From positions 4,013,501 through 4,077,500 of the forward strand of contig NZ_CP034683.1 of the NCBI RefSeq assembly GCF_003990335.1: DNA of 64,000 nt. The letters run 5' to 3'. Source of the stretch: Rheinheimera mangrovi (GTDB lineage Bacteria > Pseudomonadota > Gammaproteobacteria > Enterobacterales > Alteromonadaceae). Position numbers and translations under genes: made by a program. The notes beneath the pieces were generated by a model. The model saw nothing but the letters and a program-made list of their open reading frames with translations. It made no database searches and had not been told where the DNA came from. Shown here in pieces: positions 23,673 to 34,606 of the stretch; the stretch's first letter is position 1; each line of letters begins with the position of its first letter.

Positions 23673-24740
23673 ATGAACTTACTACGCAGTTCCATCAAAG
23701 TATTAACTTGTGCCCTGTTATTGCCTTTGTCGCTATCTATTACTGCGCAAAGCGAACCGAGTACCACACTGATGCTGACGAAAAAAGCTGGCAACACTTA
23801 TTTGAGCTGGTCAACTGAGGTGCAGGAAGTGGCCCGACAGGAAATTTACCGCAGCACCAGCAGTGTATTTGAACAAGCTGAACGTATTTCGGTATTAGAT
23901 CCTTACCAAAAAGTGGCGCAGGACAGCAGCTTTGATCCGAATCAGGATTATTGGTATTGGCTCAAAGTGGTGGATGCTGATGGTCAGGAACATCTGTCTA
24001 ACTTATCAGCCACAGTACCTCAACTCAGCTTTCAGCCTTTTGCTACCACAGCCAATGCCAGCCGCTGTAAAGCAGGCGCAACCTTCGAAAATGAAAGCAT
24101 AGATTGCGGTGGTATCACAGTAGGCAGCAGTTGTGCCAGCGATGCAGAAGGGCAAAAACCTGTGATCACGCTGAAAAACGCGACAGTGAAAAACCTGCGC
24201 ATTTCAGCAAGCGGCGGAGCCGACGGCATTCATTGCAGCAGCGGCAACTGCATTATTGAAAACGTCGTATGGGAGGATATCTGTGAAGATGCAGCCACCA
24301 ACAATGGTAAAACCATGACAGTCAAAGGTGGTATGGCCTTTAATAGTGCCAATGGCCCTGGTGGCAAACCCGACAAAGTGTTTCAGCACAATTCAAAAAA
24401 CAGCACCACAGTGCTGACAGGCAACTTCACTCTAACAGGTGAAAACGGCAAGTTATGGCGCTCTTGTGGTGACTGCACCGACAATGGCGGCCCACGTTAT
24501 CTGACAATTTCAGGTGTAACTATTAACGGCAAAATTGGCAGCATAGCTGGGGTAAACAGCAACTATAAAGATGTGGCTACTATCCGTAATCTGAAGATTA
24601 AAGATTATGCAGCAGGCAAACCGCCTGTCTGTGAACACTATAAGGGTGTAAAAAAAGGCCAGGGCAAGTCTGTCAAAGATAAAGAATACTGGAACAGCGC
24701 CAGCTGTAATGTCAGTAAAACCGACGTAACTAAGCTTTAA
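23673..24740 (+). CDS. Secreted pectate lyase, polysaccharide lyase family 3-like
   Basis: A 355-residue protein: signal peptide (cleavage near TAQS), a fibronectin type III-like domain at ~30-115 ('YLSWSTEVQEVARQEIYRS', 'YWYWLKVVDADGQ'), then a parallel beta-helix at ~125-355. The block 'GADGIHCSSGNC' followed by 'ENVVWEDICEDAAT' (residues ~181-210) is the PL3 hallmark. PL3 enzymes cleave polygalacturonate by beta-elimination with Ca2+. Many cysteines fit an extracellular location. GGAG precedes the ATG. The gene stands alone and converges on the metal pump operon across a terminator. Confidence 0.88.
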   Translation: MNLLRSSIKVLTCALLLPLSLSITAQSEPSTTLMLTKKAGNTYLSWSTEVQEVARQEIYRSTSSVFEQAERISVLDPYQKVAQDSSFDPNQDYWYWLKVVDADGQEHLSNLSATVPQLSFQPFATTANASRCKAGATFENESIDCGGITVGSSCASDAEGQKPVITLKNATVKNLRISASGGADGIHCSSGNCIIENVVWEDICEDAATNNGKTMTVKGGMAFNSANGPGGKPDKVFQHNSKNSTTVLTGNFTLTGENGKLWRSCGDCTDNGGPRYLTISGVTINGKIGSIAGVNSNYKDVATIRNLKIKDYAAGKPPVCEHYKGVKKGQGKSVKDKEYWNSASCNVSKTDVTKL

Positions 24741-24762
24741 TTTATGAAAGCTTAGTGGTAAA

Positions 24763-24795
24763 AAAGCAGGGACCTCAGTCAAAAGCCCCTGCTTT
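24763..24795. terminator. Bidirectional terminator hairpin
   Basis: AAAGCAGGG pairs with CCCTGCTTT between the convergent pectate lyase and RND pump genes. A second, AT-rich hairpin (TAAGCTTT/AAAGCTTA) lies just before it at 24731-24754. Confidence 0.7.
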
Positions 24796-24808
24796 GTTGA
24801 TTTACTGC

Positions 24809-27937
<3,129 letters not shown>

Positions 27938-29173
27938 CTAGTGATCATGGCTGGCGCCAGACTTCATCACGTCGGCTTTGAGGATAAAACTATTGGTCGT
28001 AGCGTACTGCACACCCAGCGGCACACCGGACAAGACTTCAACTTGCGTATCGTCAGCGCGACCCAGTTCAGGCATACGGATTTCAAACATATCCCCTACT
28101 TTGATAAAAATCACCGTTTTGCCATTCCATAACTGCAAGGCTGATTTTTTGATCACCAAAGAAGCATCTACTGTCGCCACTGTGACATCGGTTTTGACAT
28201 GCATGCCTGGTCGCCAATGGCCGTCGGGATTGACTAACACACCACGGGCGCGGGCTATATGCCCCCCTGTCATTTGTGGAGCTATATAGCTGATTTGACT
28301 GGCTGCAGATTGATGGCCATGTAAGTCTTTGATTAAAAACTCCTGCCCTAACTTCAGCTGTTCTGTGTCCGAGGGGAAAGCTGACATTTCGATATAAACC
28401 GATGAAAAATCGCTGATTTCGACTATCGGTTGTTCTGAAACTTTGGCGCCCACACTGACGTATTTGGCCGTTACTTCACCTGCTGCTGGCGCAAAAACAG
28501 AATAGTTTTTTAAGCTCACCGGGTTTTGCACTATGGCCACTAACTGACCTTTAGTCACTTTATCGCCAACTTTGACCGCCAGTTGTTGCACTACACCAGC
28601 ATACGCAGCGCCAACCTGATACTGCTGCTCCGGCACAGGCGCCACGACGCCAAATAAATGCAGCTGAGTATGAATTTGCCCTGGCTGGGTTTGCTGCAGT
28701 TCTATACCGGCTTTTTGCACAGAACGCTCTGATAAAGCGGTGCGGCCTTCAAAAGAGTCGTAATGCCATTCGAAGTTTTTGCCCTGATAACTGGCGCTGA
28801 TTTCCACTTCAAAGGAGTGTGGTTCACGGATCACTGTATCCCCCAGCCAATAATCCAGTTCAGGGCTGAAGTTAACAAGCTCAGCAGCTTCGCCTAAACG
28901 CTGCAAAGTCACCTGCAGTTTTAGCTCCGAGGTTTTGATTGGCTCGTCGTTTTGATACAAATAAAGCCGCAGTTCAGGCTCTACTTCGGTTTCGTAAATA
29001 GTCACTTCCAGAGCGAAGTCATCTTGTGTCAGTAAACGCCCGCCATGTGGGCCTTTGGCGGCTTCTGCATGCTGATGTTCTGCCTGTTCTTCGTTATGCT
29101 CTTCACCATGGGCATGGACAATAGCGGTAAAACTAAGGCTGATAGTCAGCACTAAAATAGATAAAAAATTCAT
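27938..29173 (-). CDS. czcB: Heavy-metal efflux adaptor, CzcB-like
   Basis: A 411-residue periplasmic adaptor. The signal peptide (to ~AHA) is followed by a His/Glu-rich stretch ('HGEEHNEEQAEHQHAEAAKG') likely to bind metal, a CzcB-type beta-sandwich, lipoyl halves ('YAGVVQQLAVKVGDKVTKGQ', 'FAPAAGEVTAKYVSVGAKVS') and a beta-barrel. A His pair closes the C-terminus (SHDH). Its start overlaps the stop of the channel gene by four bases. It bridges the CzcA-like pump and the outer membrane channel. Confidence 0.92.
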   Translation of the reverse strand: MNFLSILVLTISLSFTAIVHAHGEEHNEEQAEHQHAEAAKGPHGGRLLTQDDFALEVTIYETEVEPELRLYLYQNDEPIKTSELKLQVTLQRLGEAAELVNFSPELDYWLGDTVIREPHSFEVEISASYQGKNFEWHYDSFEGRTALSERSVQKAGIELQQTQPGQIHTQLHLFGVVAPVPEQQYQVGAAYAGVVQQLAVKVGDKVTKGQLVAIVQNPVSLKNYSVFAPAAGEVTAKYVSVGAKVSEQPIVEISDFSSVYIEMSAFPSDTEQLKLGQEFLIKDLHGHQSAASQISYIAPQMTGGHIARARGVLVNPDGHWRPGMHVKTDVTVATVDASLVIKKSALQLWNGKTVIFIKVGDMFEIRMPELGRADDTQVEVLSGVPLGVQYATTNSFILKADVMKSGASHDH

Positions 29174-30477
29174 TGAGAAAGCTCCTGTTGTGCAGGGAGA
29201 GAAGAAGGGTTGCGCTGCGGGGTTAAAGCTTCTGGCCCCTTGACCACCATAGGTAAACCGGTCAGACGTTCCAGCTCTAACAGCTGCAAATGCAGAGCGT
29301 ATTGCAGGTCAATAATGGTGCGTTTGGCCAGCAAAATTTCCTGCTGCGCTGCAAGTAAGTCGGTCATATCAAACACGCCTTGCTGATAACCGGCCAGCAT
29401 CTGATCCAGTACTTTTTGCGCCACTGGAATAATGGCTTTTTGGTAATCGCCGATCTGCTCGCTGAATTGAGTCAGCTGCAAATGACTACGCTCTATTTGC
29501 AATTGCAGTTGCTGCATGTTCTGGTGCTGCTGCAGCTTGGCTTGTTCGGCTAAAGCTTCGCTGGACAGAATGGCGCCCTGATTCGGATTTTCCAGCGTCA
29601 GCGGCATACTGATCTGCAGTACAAAAGCATTGTCGTTACTTTGCTCATTGCGGCGCAGTCCTGCGCCCAGAGTTAAATCAGCCTGACCTAAAGCTTTGGC
29701 CAGCTGCAACTGACTATCCAGCAACCTGTTTTGCGTCAGCCACCATTGCAGCTGCGGGGCTTGTTGCAATTGGGTCAACACAGCAGCGAGTTGAGGCAAA
29801 GTGGGAAGCAGAGTTAAATCACCAGACACCGCATCAAAGTCAGGCTGTTCTGCCCAATGACTAGCCAGTAGACGCAAATTCACCAGCTTTTCAGCGAGCA
29901 GGCTTTTCTGCTCCATCCGGCTTTGCAGTACTTTTAGTTCCAGCCTAGTGATATCGGCATCTGTCACATTGCCCGCTTTAGCGCGCTGTTTGGCTGCTGC
30001 AAGTGCTTGTTGCTCAGTGGCAATTTTTTGCTCTGTCCAGCTAAGCAGTGCTTGCTGATGCAACAACTGCAAAAAGCTACGCATAGTAGCCGCAAGCGCA
30101 TCCACTTTATCCAGCTGATATTGCTGCTCAGTTAATTTGCTTTGCCATTTTGTCAGCTCAAGGCGTTTCTGGCGTTTATCACCCAGTTCAATCAACTGGC
30201 TCAGGCTTAAGGTCAGTTCAGCGCTTTTTACACCAGCGCTTTCGCCCGTACCCAGCACATCGGCCAATTCCAGCTGAAGTTCAGGGTTAGGCCGCATTCC
30301 GGCACTGATAGCAGCGGCATCATTGATACGCTGCTGATAGGGATACAATTGCAAACCAGGGTTTTGCACTAGCGTACGTTTTAACGCTTCAGCAAGGCTA
30401 AGTTCTGTCGCTTGAGCAGGAATAACCCACAGCGAGGCCAGCAGCACAAAAGCCGCATGGCTAAGTTTTATAGTCAT
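29170..30477 (-). CDS. czcC: Heavy-metal efflux outer membrane channel, CzcC-like
   Basis: A 435-residue TolC-fold outer membrane factor: signal peptide (cleavage near AQA), two repeated coiled-coil halves rich in Gln/Leu, and 'ISAGMRPNPELQLELADVLG' near residue 60, typical of CzcC-like proteins. The ATG at 30477 replaces a TTG at 30489. It is the outer membrane exit duct of the pump, cotranscribed with the adaptor and the pump. Confidence 0.9.
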   Translation of the reverse strand: MTIKLSHAAFVLLASLWVIPAQATELSLAEALKRTLVQNPGLQLYPYQQRINDAAAISAGMRPNPELQLELADVLGTGESAGVKSAELTLSLSQLIELGDKRQKRLELTKWQSKLTEQQYQLDKVDALAATMRSFLQLLHQQALLSWTEQKIATEQQALAAAKQRAKAGNVTDADITRLELKVLQSRMEQKSLLAEKLVNLRLLASHWAEQPDFDAVSGDLTLLPTLPQLAAVLTQLQQAPQLQWWLTQNRLLDSQLQLAKALGQADLTLGAGLRRNEQSNDNAFVLQISMPLTLENPNQGAILSSEALAEQAKLQQHQNMQQLQLQIERSHLQLTQFSEQIGDYQKAIIPVAQKVLDQMLAGYQQGVFDMTDLLAAQQEILLAKRTIIDLQYALHLQLLELERLTGLPMVVKGPEALTPQRNPSSLPAQQELSQ

Positions 30478-30534
30478 AACTACACCCAATAAATTATTGA
30501 AATAAAGCTGAAAATTTAATGTTTAAAGCAGAAT

Positions 30535-30906
30535 TTAATGATTAGGTGGAGGGACTGGCGGGCTATAAGTGGTGGTAATTAAGGCGTACTGAGCTAAAGC
30601 TGATGCCTTGTGCACAGCAGGAGTGGCAGACACAGCATAAAGTTCGGCTATGTAGCAGGCAACATGGGCATGAGTGGGATGATGGTCATCGTTATGTTCA
30701 GCTTCATGTTTTGAAGCATCATCAGCACTATCTACAGCACTGGCTTCAACAGTACAGTGCTGATGTTCAGTGTGACTGGAGCTGTCCAGCACAGAAAATG
30801 GATGATTCTCCTCCGGTAAATGCATAACAATGCTCTCACAGGCCGAAACGGCGTGATTCAGCATAATCAGCATTAACAACACAAAGCGGAGAATGGGTTT
30901 TGGCAT
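30535..30906 (-). CDS. Small His-rich exported protein, CzcI-like
   Basis: A 123-residue protein with a signal peptide, a His/Asp-rich middle ('HTEHQHC', 'HNDDHHPTHAHVAC') and a proline-rich end (YSPPVPPPNH). Position and composition match CzcI-type metal-sensing or -binding proteins at the head of czc operons. The start at 30906 is favoured by GAGGG upstream. It probably binds the same divalent metal in the periplasm and modulates induction, by analogy only. Confidence 0.7.
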   Translation of the reverse strand: MPKPILRFVLLMLIMLNHAVSACESIVMHLPEENHPFSVLDSSSHTEHQHCTVEASAVDSADDASKHEAEHNDDHHPTHAHVACYIAELYAVSATPAVHKASALAQYALITTTYSPPVPPPNH

Positions 30907-30975
30907 AACGCCCTCGATAAGAATTGTTCTCATCATAGCCTTAAACCCTGCGCTAACTCAAGCAATCAAATAGGG

Positions 30976-32004
30976 TTATAAATAGGCTTCAAAGGCTTGT
31001 GAGTAGAGTTCTTCGAATTCACCTTGTTGGTTTTTAACAATAAACAAAGCTGCTATTTGCTGTTTATTGGCAAGCTGCATAGCTTTTTCAACACCCATCA
31101 CCATAAAAGCTGTTGAGAGTCCATCAGCCGTCATGCAGGACGGATGGATGACAGTAGACGACAGCATCATATGCGTAATAGGTTTGCCTGTTTTAGGGTC
31201 TATTAAATGGGAATAACGCTGGTTATTTTCTTCAAAGAAAATACGGTAATCACCTGAGGTAGCAACAGCATTGTCTTTCGGCCGGATCAGGCGCTGTAAC
31301 ACCCGTCCTTCTGCGACTGGTTTTTCCAAACCTACAGTCCAGTCTTTGCCTTCCAGCGACACGCCTTTAATACGGATTTCACCGCCAATTTCAGCCAGAA
31401 AGTTATTAATCCCCTGCTGCTCCAGCACCTCCGCCACCAAATCAACACCATAACCTTTGGCTATAGTGGATAAGTCGACATAAAGTTCCGGTTTGGTTTT
31501 ACGGACAGTACTGCCTTCAAGCTGCAGATACTGCACTCCTGTTTGTGTTCTGGCCAAAGCTATAGCGGCATCATCCGGCACTTTTTCTGGTCTGTGGGTT
31601 GGGCCAAAGCCCCACAAGTTCACCAACGGACCAACACTAACATCCAGATACCCATCTGTCAGTTGGGCCAGTCGGATCCCTTCGGCAAACAACAATCGCA
31701 GCATTTGTGACGCTTCACGCGGCTCAGTGGAATCACTATGGTTAAATAACGACAACTCGGAATCATTGATATAAGTAGAGGCTACCTGGTTCACTTCTTT
31801 TAACACCTGATCAATCTGAGCTTGCACCTGCTGCTGATCTGGCATCCCTGGCTGAGCTACATAGGTAACATGGTAGGTAGTCCCCATAGTTTTGCCTTCC
31901 AGCAACACTTTTTCGGCCTCTGGTTTTGCACAAGCGGCTAAGGTAACCAACACAAAAAAGGCGAAAAGCTTTTGGTTCAGACTCAGTGTAGATGCAGTAT
32001 TCAA
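30976..32004 (-). CDS. apbE: FAD:protein FMN transferase (lipoprotein)
   Basis: A 342-residue ApbE family flavinyltransferase that attaches FMN to threonines of Nqr/Rnf-type subunits in the periplasm. The signal peptide with lipobox (LAACAK) is followed by 'LEGKTMGTTYHVTYV', 'LWGFGPTHRPE', 'VDLSTIAKGYGVD', 'AEIGGEIRIKG' and 'TADGLSTAFMVMGVEKA'. AAGGAA precedes the ATG. No nqr or rnf genes are in the window. It lies 70 bases upstream of the CzcI-like gene on the same strand. Confidence 0.94.
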   Translation of the reverse strand: MNTASTLSLNQKLFAFFVLVTLAACAKPEAEKVLLEGKTMGTTYHVTYVAQPGMPDQQQVQAQIDQVLKEVNQVASTYINDSELSLFNHSDSTEPREASQMLRLLFAEGIRLAQLTDGYLDVSVGPLVNLWGFGPTHRPEKVPDDAAIALARTQTGVQYLQLEGSTVRKTKPELYVDLSTIAKGYGVDLVAEVLEQQGINNFLAEIGGEIRIKGVSLEGKDWTVGLEKPVAEGRVLQRLIRPKDNAVATSGDYRIFFEENNQRYSHLIDPKTGKPITHMMLSSTVIHPSCMTADGLSTAFMVMGVEKAMQLANKQQIAALFIVKNQQGEFEELYSQAFEAYL

Positions 32005-32131
32005 GTGGTTTTTCCTTCAGGACAGCTCTGAGGTTATTATCCCACAGAGTGCTGTGCCAAAGCCCTGTGCTTATCTGATGTTATGGCTTACCCATCGCCA
32101 AAGCCCAACGCCCTGAATCGCTGTATCAGTA

Positions 32132-32155
32132 ATGGCCAGCCTGCTTACTGGCCAT
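32132..32155. terminator. Hairpin behind the Rnk-like gene
   Basis: ATGGCCAG pairs with CTGGCCAT around an 8-base loop in the gap between the apbE start and the Rnk-like stop. There is no T run, so this is a tentative terminator. Confidence 0.4.
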
Positions 32156-32179
32156 CCCCAACCACATAACAGTGCGGAT

Positions 32180-33034
32180 TTATCTGTGCAATTGCCCTGC
32201 CCTTTCTGGCTGGTACACCAGTTGCAACACTTGTATGGGCTGAATCTCACCATCTGGCATAGGCCAGTGAATTTGATCGCCTTCACTAAGGCCAAGTAAC
32301 GCTGAACCTACAGGAGCCAATACAGACACTTTATCCCCGCTTGCGTCCAAATCCTTGGGATACACCAGCGTCAGACAAGGTTCTTCACCTGTTTTCAGTA
32401 AACGCAGCCGCACTGTGGAATTCATAGTGACAATATTGGCTGGCATAGCCGCAGGTTCAACCACAGCACCACGGTCCAGCTCCTGTTCAAGCTGCAAACG
32501 AGCCGGATCTTTGGCAGGTAAGCGGCTTAACAGCTGATCTAATCGGTCCAGATCCAGACTGGACAGTACTATTTTTGGTAACGCCTGTTCGGCTAAGGTT
32601 TGATTCATAGGTTTCTCCTGTACAGAAGGATGGAAAGCCGGTGGTTGTTTCACCGACATCAGGTCACATAACATAAATCTCAGGGTGCGGCGAAATAGCG
32701 TAAGTTCGGCCACTTCACCAACATTTTTGCCAAGTAAAGCAGCACCTAAGGGGGATAACACAGAAATAAAGCCCCGCTCTGGTTGCTCCTGCTGTGGATA
32801 TACCAAAGTCAGCCAGACTTCGGTTTGATCGGATAAATCCAGCAGACGAGCTGAACAGCCAGGCATCATGCCGGTTTCGCTTAAGGCTTTGCGTTTGCCT
32901 TTTGCAGCAGACTCTAATTGCAGCAGCAACTGTTGTAACTGCCACGGAGGTAGCGGCTGAATAGCCGAACTAGCCATAAAAAATACAGCCGAAACATCGG
33001 TTTTACCCGACGTATTTTTAATAAACATAGTCAT
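32180..33034 (-). CDS. Double-domain Rnk/GreA-C-like protein with internal start
   Basis: A 284-residue frame containing two GreA/Rnk-type C-terminal domains. The first (residues ~75-130, 'WLTLVYPQQ...VLSPLGAALLGKNVGE') is divergent. The second (from ~143) is a full-length Rnk: 'IVLSSLDLDRLDQLL', 'NIVTMNSTVRLRLL', 'LTLVYPKDLD', 'VSVLAPVGSALLGLSEGDQI' and 'VLQLVYQPERAG'. Rnk binds RNA polymerase and regulates nucleoside diphosphate kinase in E. coli. A CAGGAG sits six to seven bases before an in-frame ATG at 32608, so a separate 142-residue Rnk may be made from the same gene. GGAG also precedes the first ATG at 33034. Confidence 0.8.
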   Translation of the reverse strand: MTMFIKNTSGKTDVSAVFFMASSAIQPLPPWQLQQLLLQLESAAKGKRKALSETGMMPGCSARLLDLSDQTEVWLTLVYPQQEQPERGFISVLSPLGAALLGKNVGEVAELTLFRRTLRFMLCDLMSVKQPPAFHPSVQEKPMNQTLAEQALPKIVLSSLDLDRLDQLLSRLPAKDPARLQLEQELDRGAVVEPAAMPANIVTMNSTVRLRLLKTGEEPCLTLVYPKDLDASGDKVSVLAPVGSALLGLSEGDQIHWPMPDGEIQPIQVLQLVYQPERAGQLHR

Positions 33035-33418
33035 TCCAGACTCCGGAATTTATATAGTCAGAAAATCAGGGGATATAAAAACCTGCCGACCCCATACAAA
33101 TGGAGCCGGCTCAGGAATGGAAGACGGTAAAAAAAGCAGCGTGATAAGACGGCGACTTTATTGCTGTTTTGAACAAAATGACCTCCGTCTTGTTGCAATG
33201 GAAAAGGGAATTCGATGACGGACACCATATCCCATTTAGCGGCAAAACTCAAAATCGGGTCTTGCATGACAACCACAACAGGCAACCATTCATAAAATCA
33301 GAAGCTAATCCGCTATTTTTACTATTTTCTATTGTCGCCATTCATGCTTACACTTTGTGCAGAGGCTAACAACAACAGCCAATTCCTTTGTATTTAACTG
33401 ACTAAGCAGGGACAAAGC
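33035..33418. other. Intergenic region between the divergent Rnk-like and pirin genes
   Basis: About 380 bases holding two opposing promoters. Small frames on both strands overlap each other (for example 33058-33285 minus) but lack ribosome-binding sites and known similarity, so no gene is called. Confidence 0.4.
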
Positions 33419-34333
33419 ATGAGCATTACGACCAAAAGCGCAGAACTGGAGTGCAATACAGAAGGCGGCTGTGACGCCATTGAGCTGGTAATTACCCCAC
33501 GTTCGACAGATTTAGGCGATTTTTCTGTACGTCGTACCCTGCCCAACAGAGAACGTCAGATGGTTGGGCCATGGATATTCTTCGACCATATGGGACCCGC
33601 TGACTTTCCGGCCAGCAAAGGCATCAGCGTGCGGCCACATCCACATATTAATCTGGCGACTGTCACTTACTTATTTGAAGGCGAAATTCTGCATCGCGAT
33701 TCACTGGGCAGCAAACAAACTATCACTCCGGGTGATATCAACCTGATGGTGGCGGGCAAAGGCATAGTGCATTCAGAGCGCGAGCGTCATGAAATCAATG
33801 GTTTACCTCATCGTTTACATGGTCTTCAGTTATGGATGGCGTTACCCGAAGAATTTGAAGAAATAGATCCGGCCTTTTACCACTACCCAAGCCGTGATAT
33901 TCCGGCCGCCAATATAGATGGCGTGTCGCTGCGGGTATTAATAGGTGATGCGTATGGCCTGGTGTCACCGGTAAAAACCTACTCAGACACTTTGTACGTC
34001 GAAGCAGATTTGCAGACAGGTCAACGCCTTGAGCTGGCGAATGCAGAGGAAAGAGCTCTGTATGTTGCCAAAGGCCAGTTGAAGCTCAAAGATAAAGTGA
34101 TCAACCAATATGACATGGTAGTTTTATCCGAAGCTGAAGGCGTGGTGATTGAAGCCACACAAAACAGCAGAATAGCGCTGATTGGCGGCAAGAACTTAGG
34201 CCCACGTTTTATTGAATGGAATTTTATTTCCAGCCGCAAAGAGCGGATAGAACAAGCCAAGCAGGATTGGCTGGCTGGTAAGTTTCCGAAAGTCCCGGAA
34301 GATGAAGTTGAGTTTATCCCATTGCCGAAGTAA
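33419..34333 (+). CDS. Pirin family protein
   Basis: A 304-residue bicupin. The pirin metal site is present in 'RPHPHINLATVTYLFEGEI' together with 'HRDSLGSKQTITPGDINLM' and 'KGIVHSERE', giving the three His and one Glu ligands. Pirins of bacteria act as quercetin dioxygenases or as redox-dependent regulators; the role here is open. AGGGA precedes the ATG. Single gene. Confidence 0.92.
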   Translation: MSITTKSAELECNTEGGCDAIELVITPRSTDLGDFSVRRTLPNRERQMVGPWIFFDHMGPADFPASKGISVRPHPHINLATVTYLFEGEILHRDSLGSKQTITPGDINLMVAGKGIVHSERERHEINGLPHRLHGLQLWMALPEEFEEIDPAFYHYPSRDIPAANIDGVSLRVLIGDAYGLVSPVKTYSDTLYVEADLQTGQRLELANAEERALYVAKGQLKLKDKVINQYDMVVLSEAEGVVIEATQNSRIALIGGKNLGPRFIEWNFISSRKERIEQAKQDWLAGKFPKVPEDEVEFIPLPK

Positions 34334-34606
34334 GTTTGTGTATCTGGCAGCATAGGCTTTTTGCCTGTGCAGCCACTATGACCCACAGGACCCCAGATGC
34401 CCTGCAAAACAGCCGCACATCAGTGTAAATCACCGACTCAGAAACAAAAGCCTCAACTGCTCACCACTTATCCCACCAAACAGGCCATTTACTGCAAAAC
34501 CTATTATTTGACCCTCGCTTTTGGCATACTCGACCAGTTAACAGTTAATGAGTTTTACTGTCATTCCATAACAAAAAAACAACCAAGATACCCAGAGGAA
34601 AAATCC

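Noticed and set aside
33058..33285. 75-codon minus-strand frame upstream of the Rnk-like gene
   Set aside because: It overlaps an opposite frame, lacks a translation signal and has no recognisable features.
34397..34606. 70-codon N-terminal extension of the M3 peptidase
   Set aside because: The lipoprotein signal and AGAGG site place the start at 34607; the extension has no domain.
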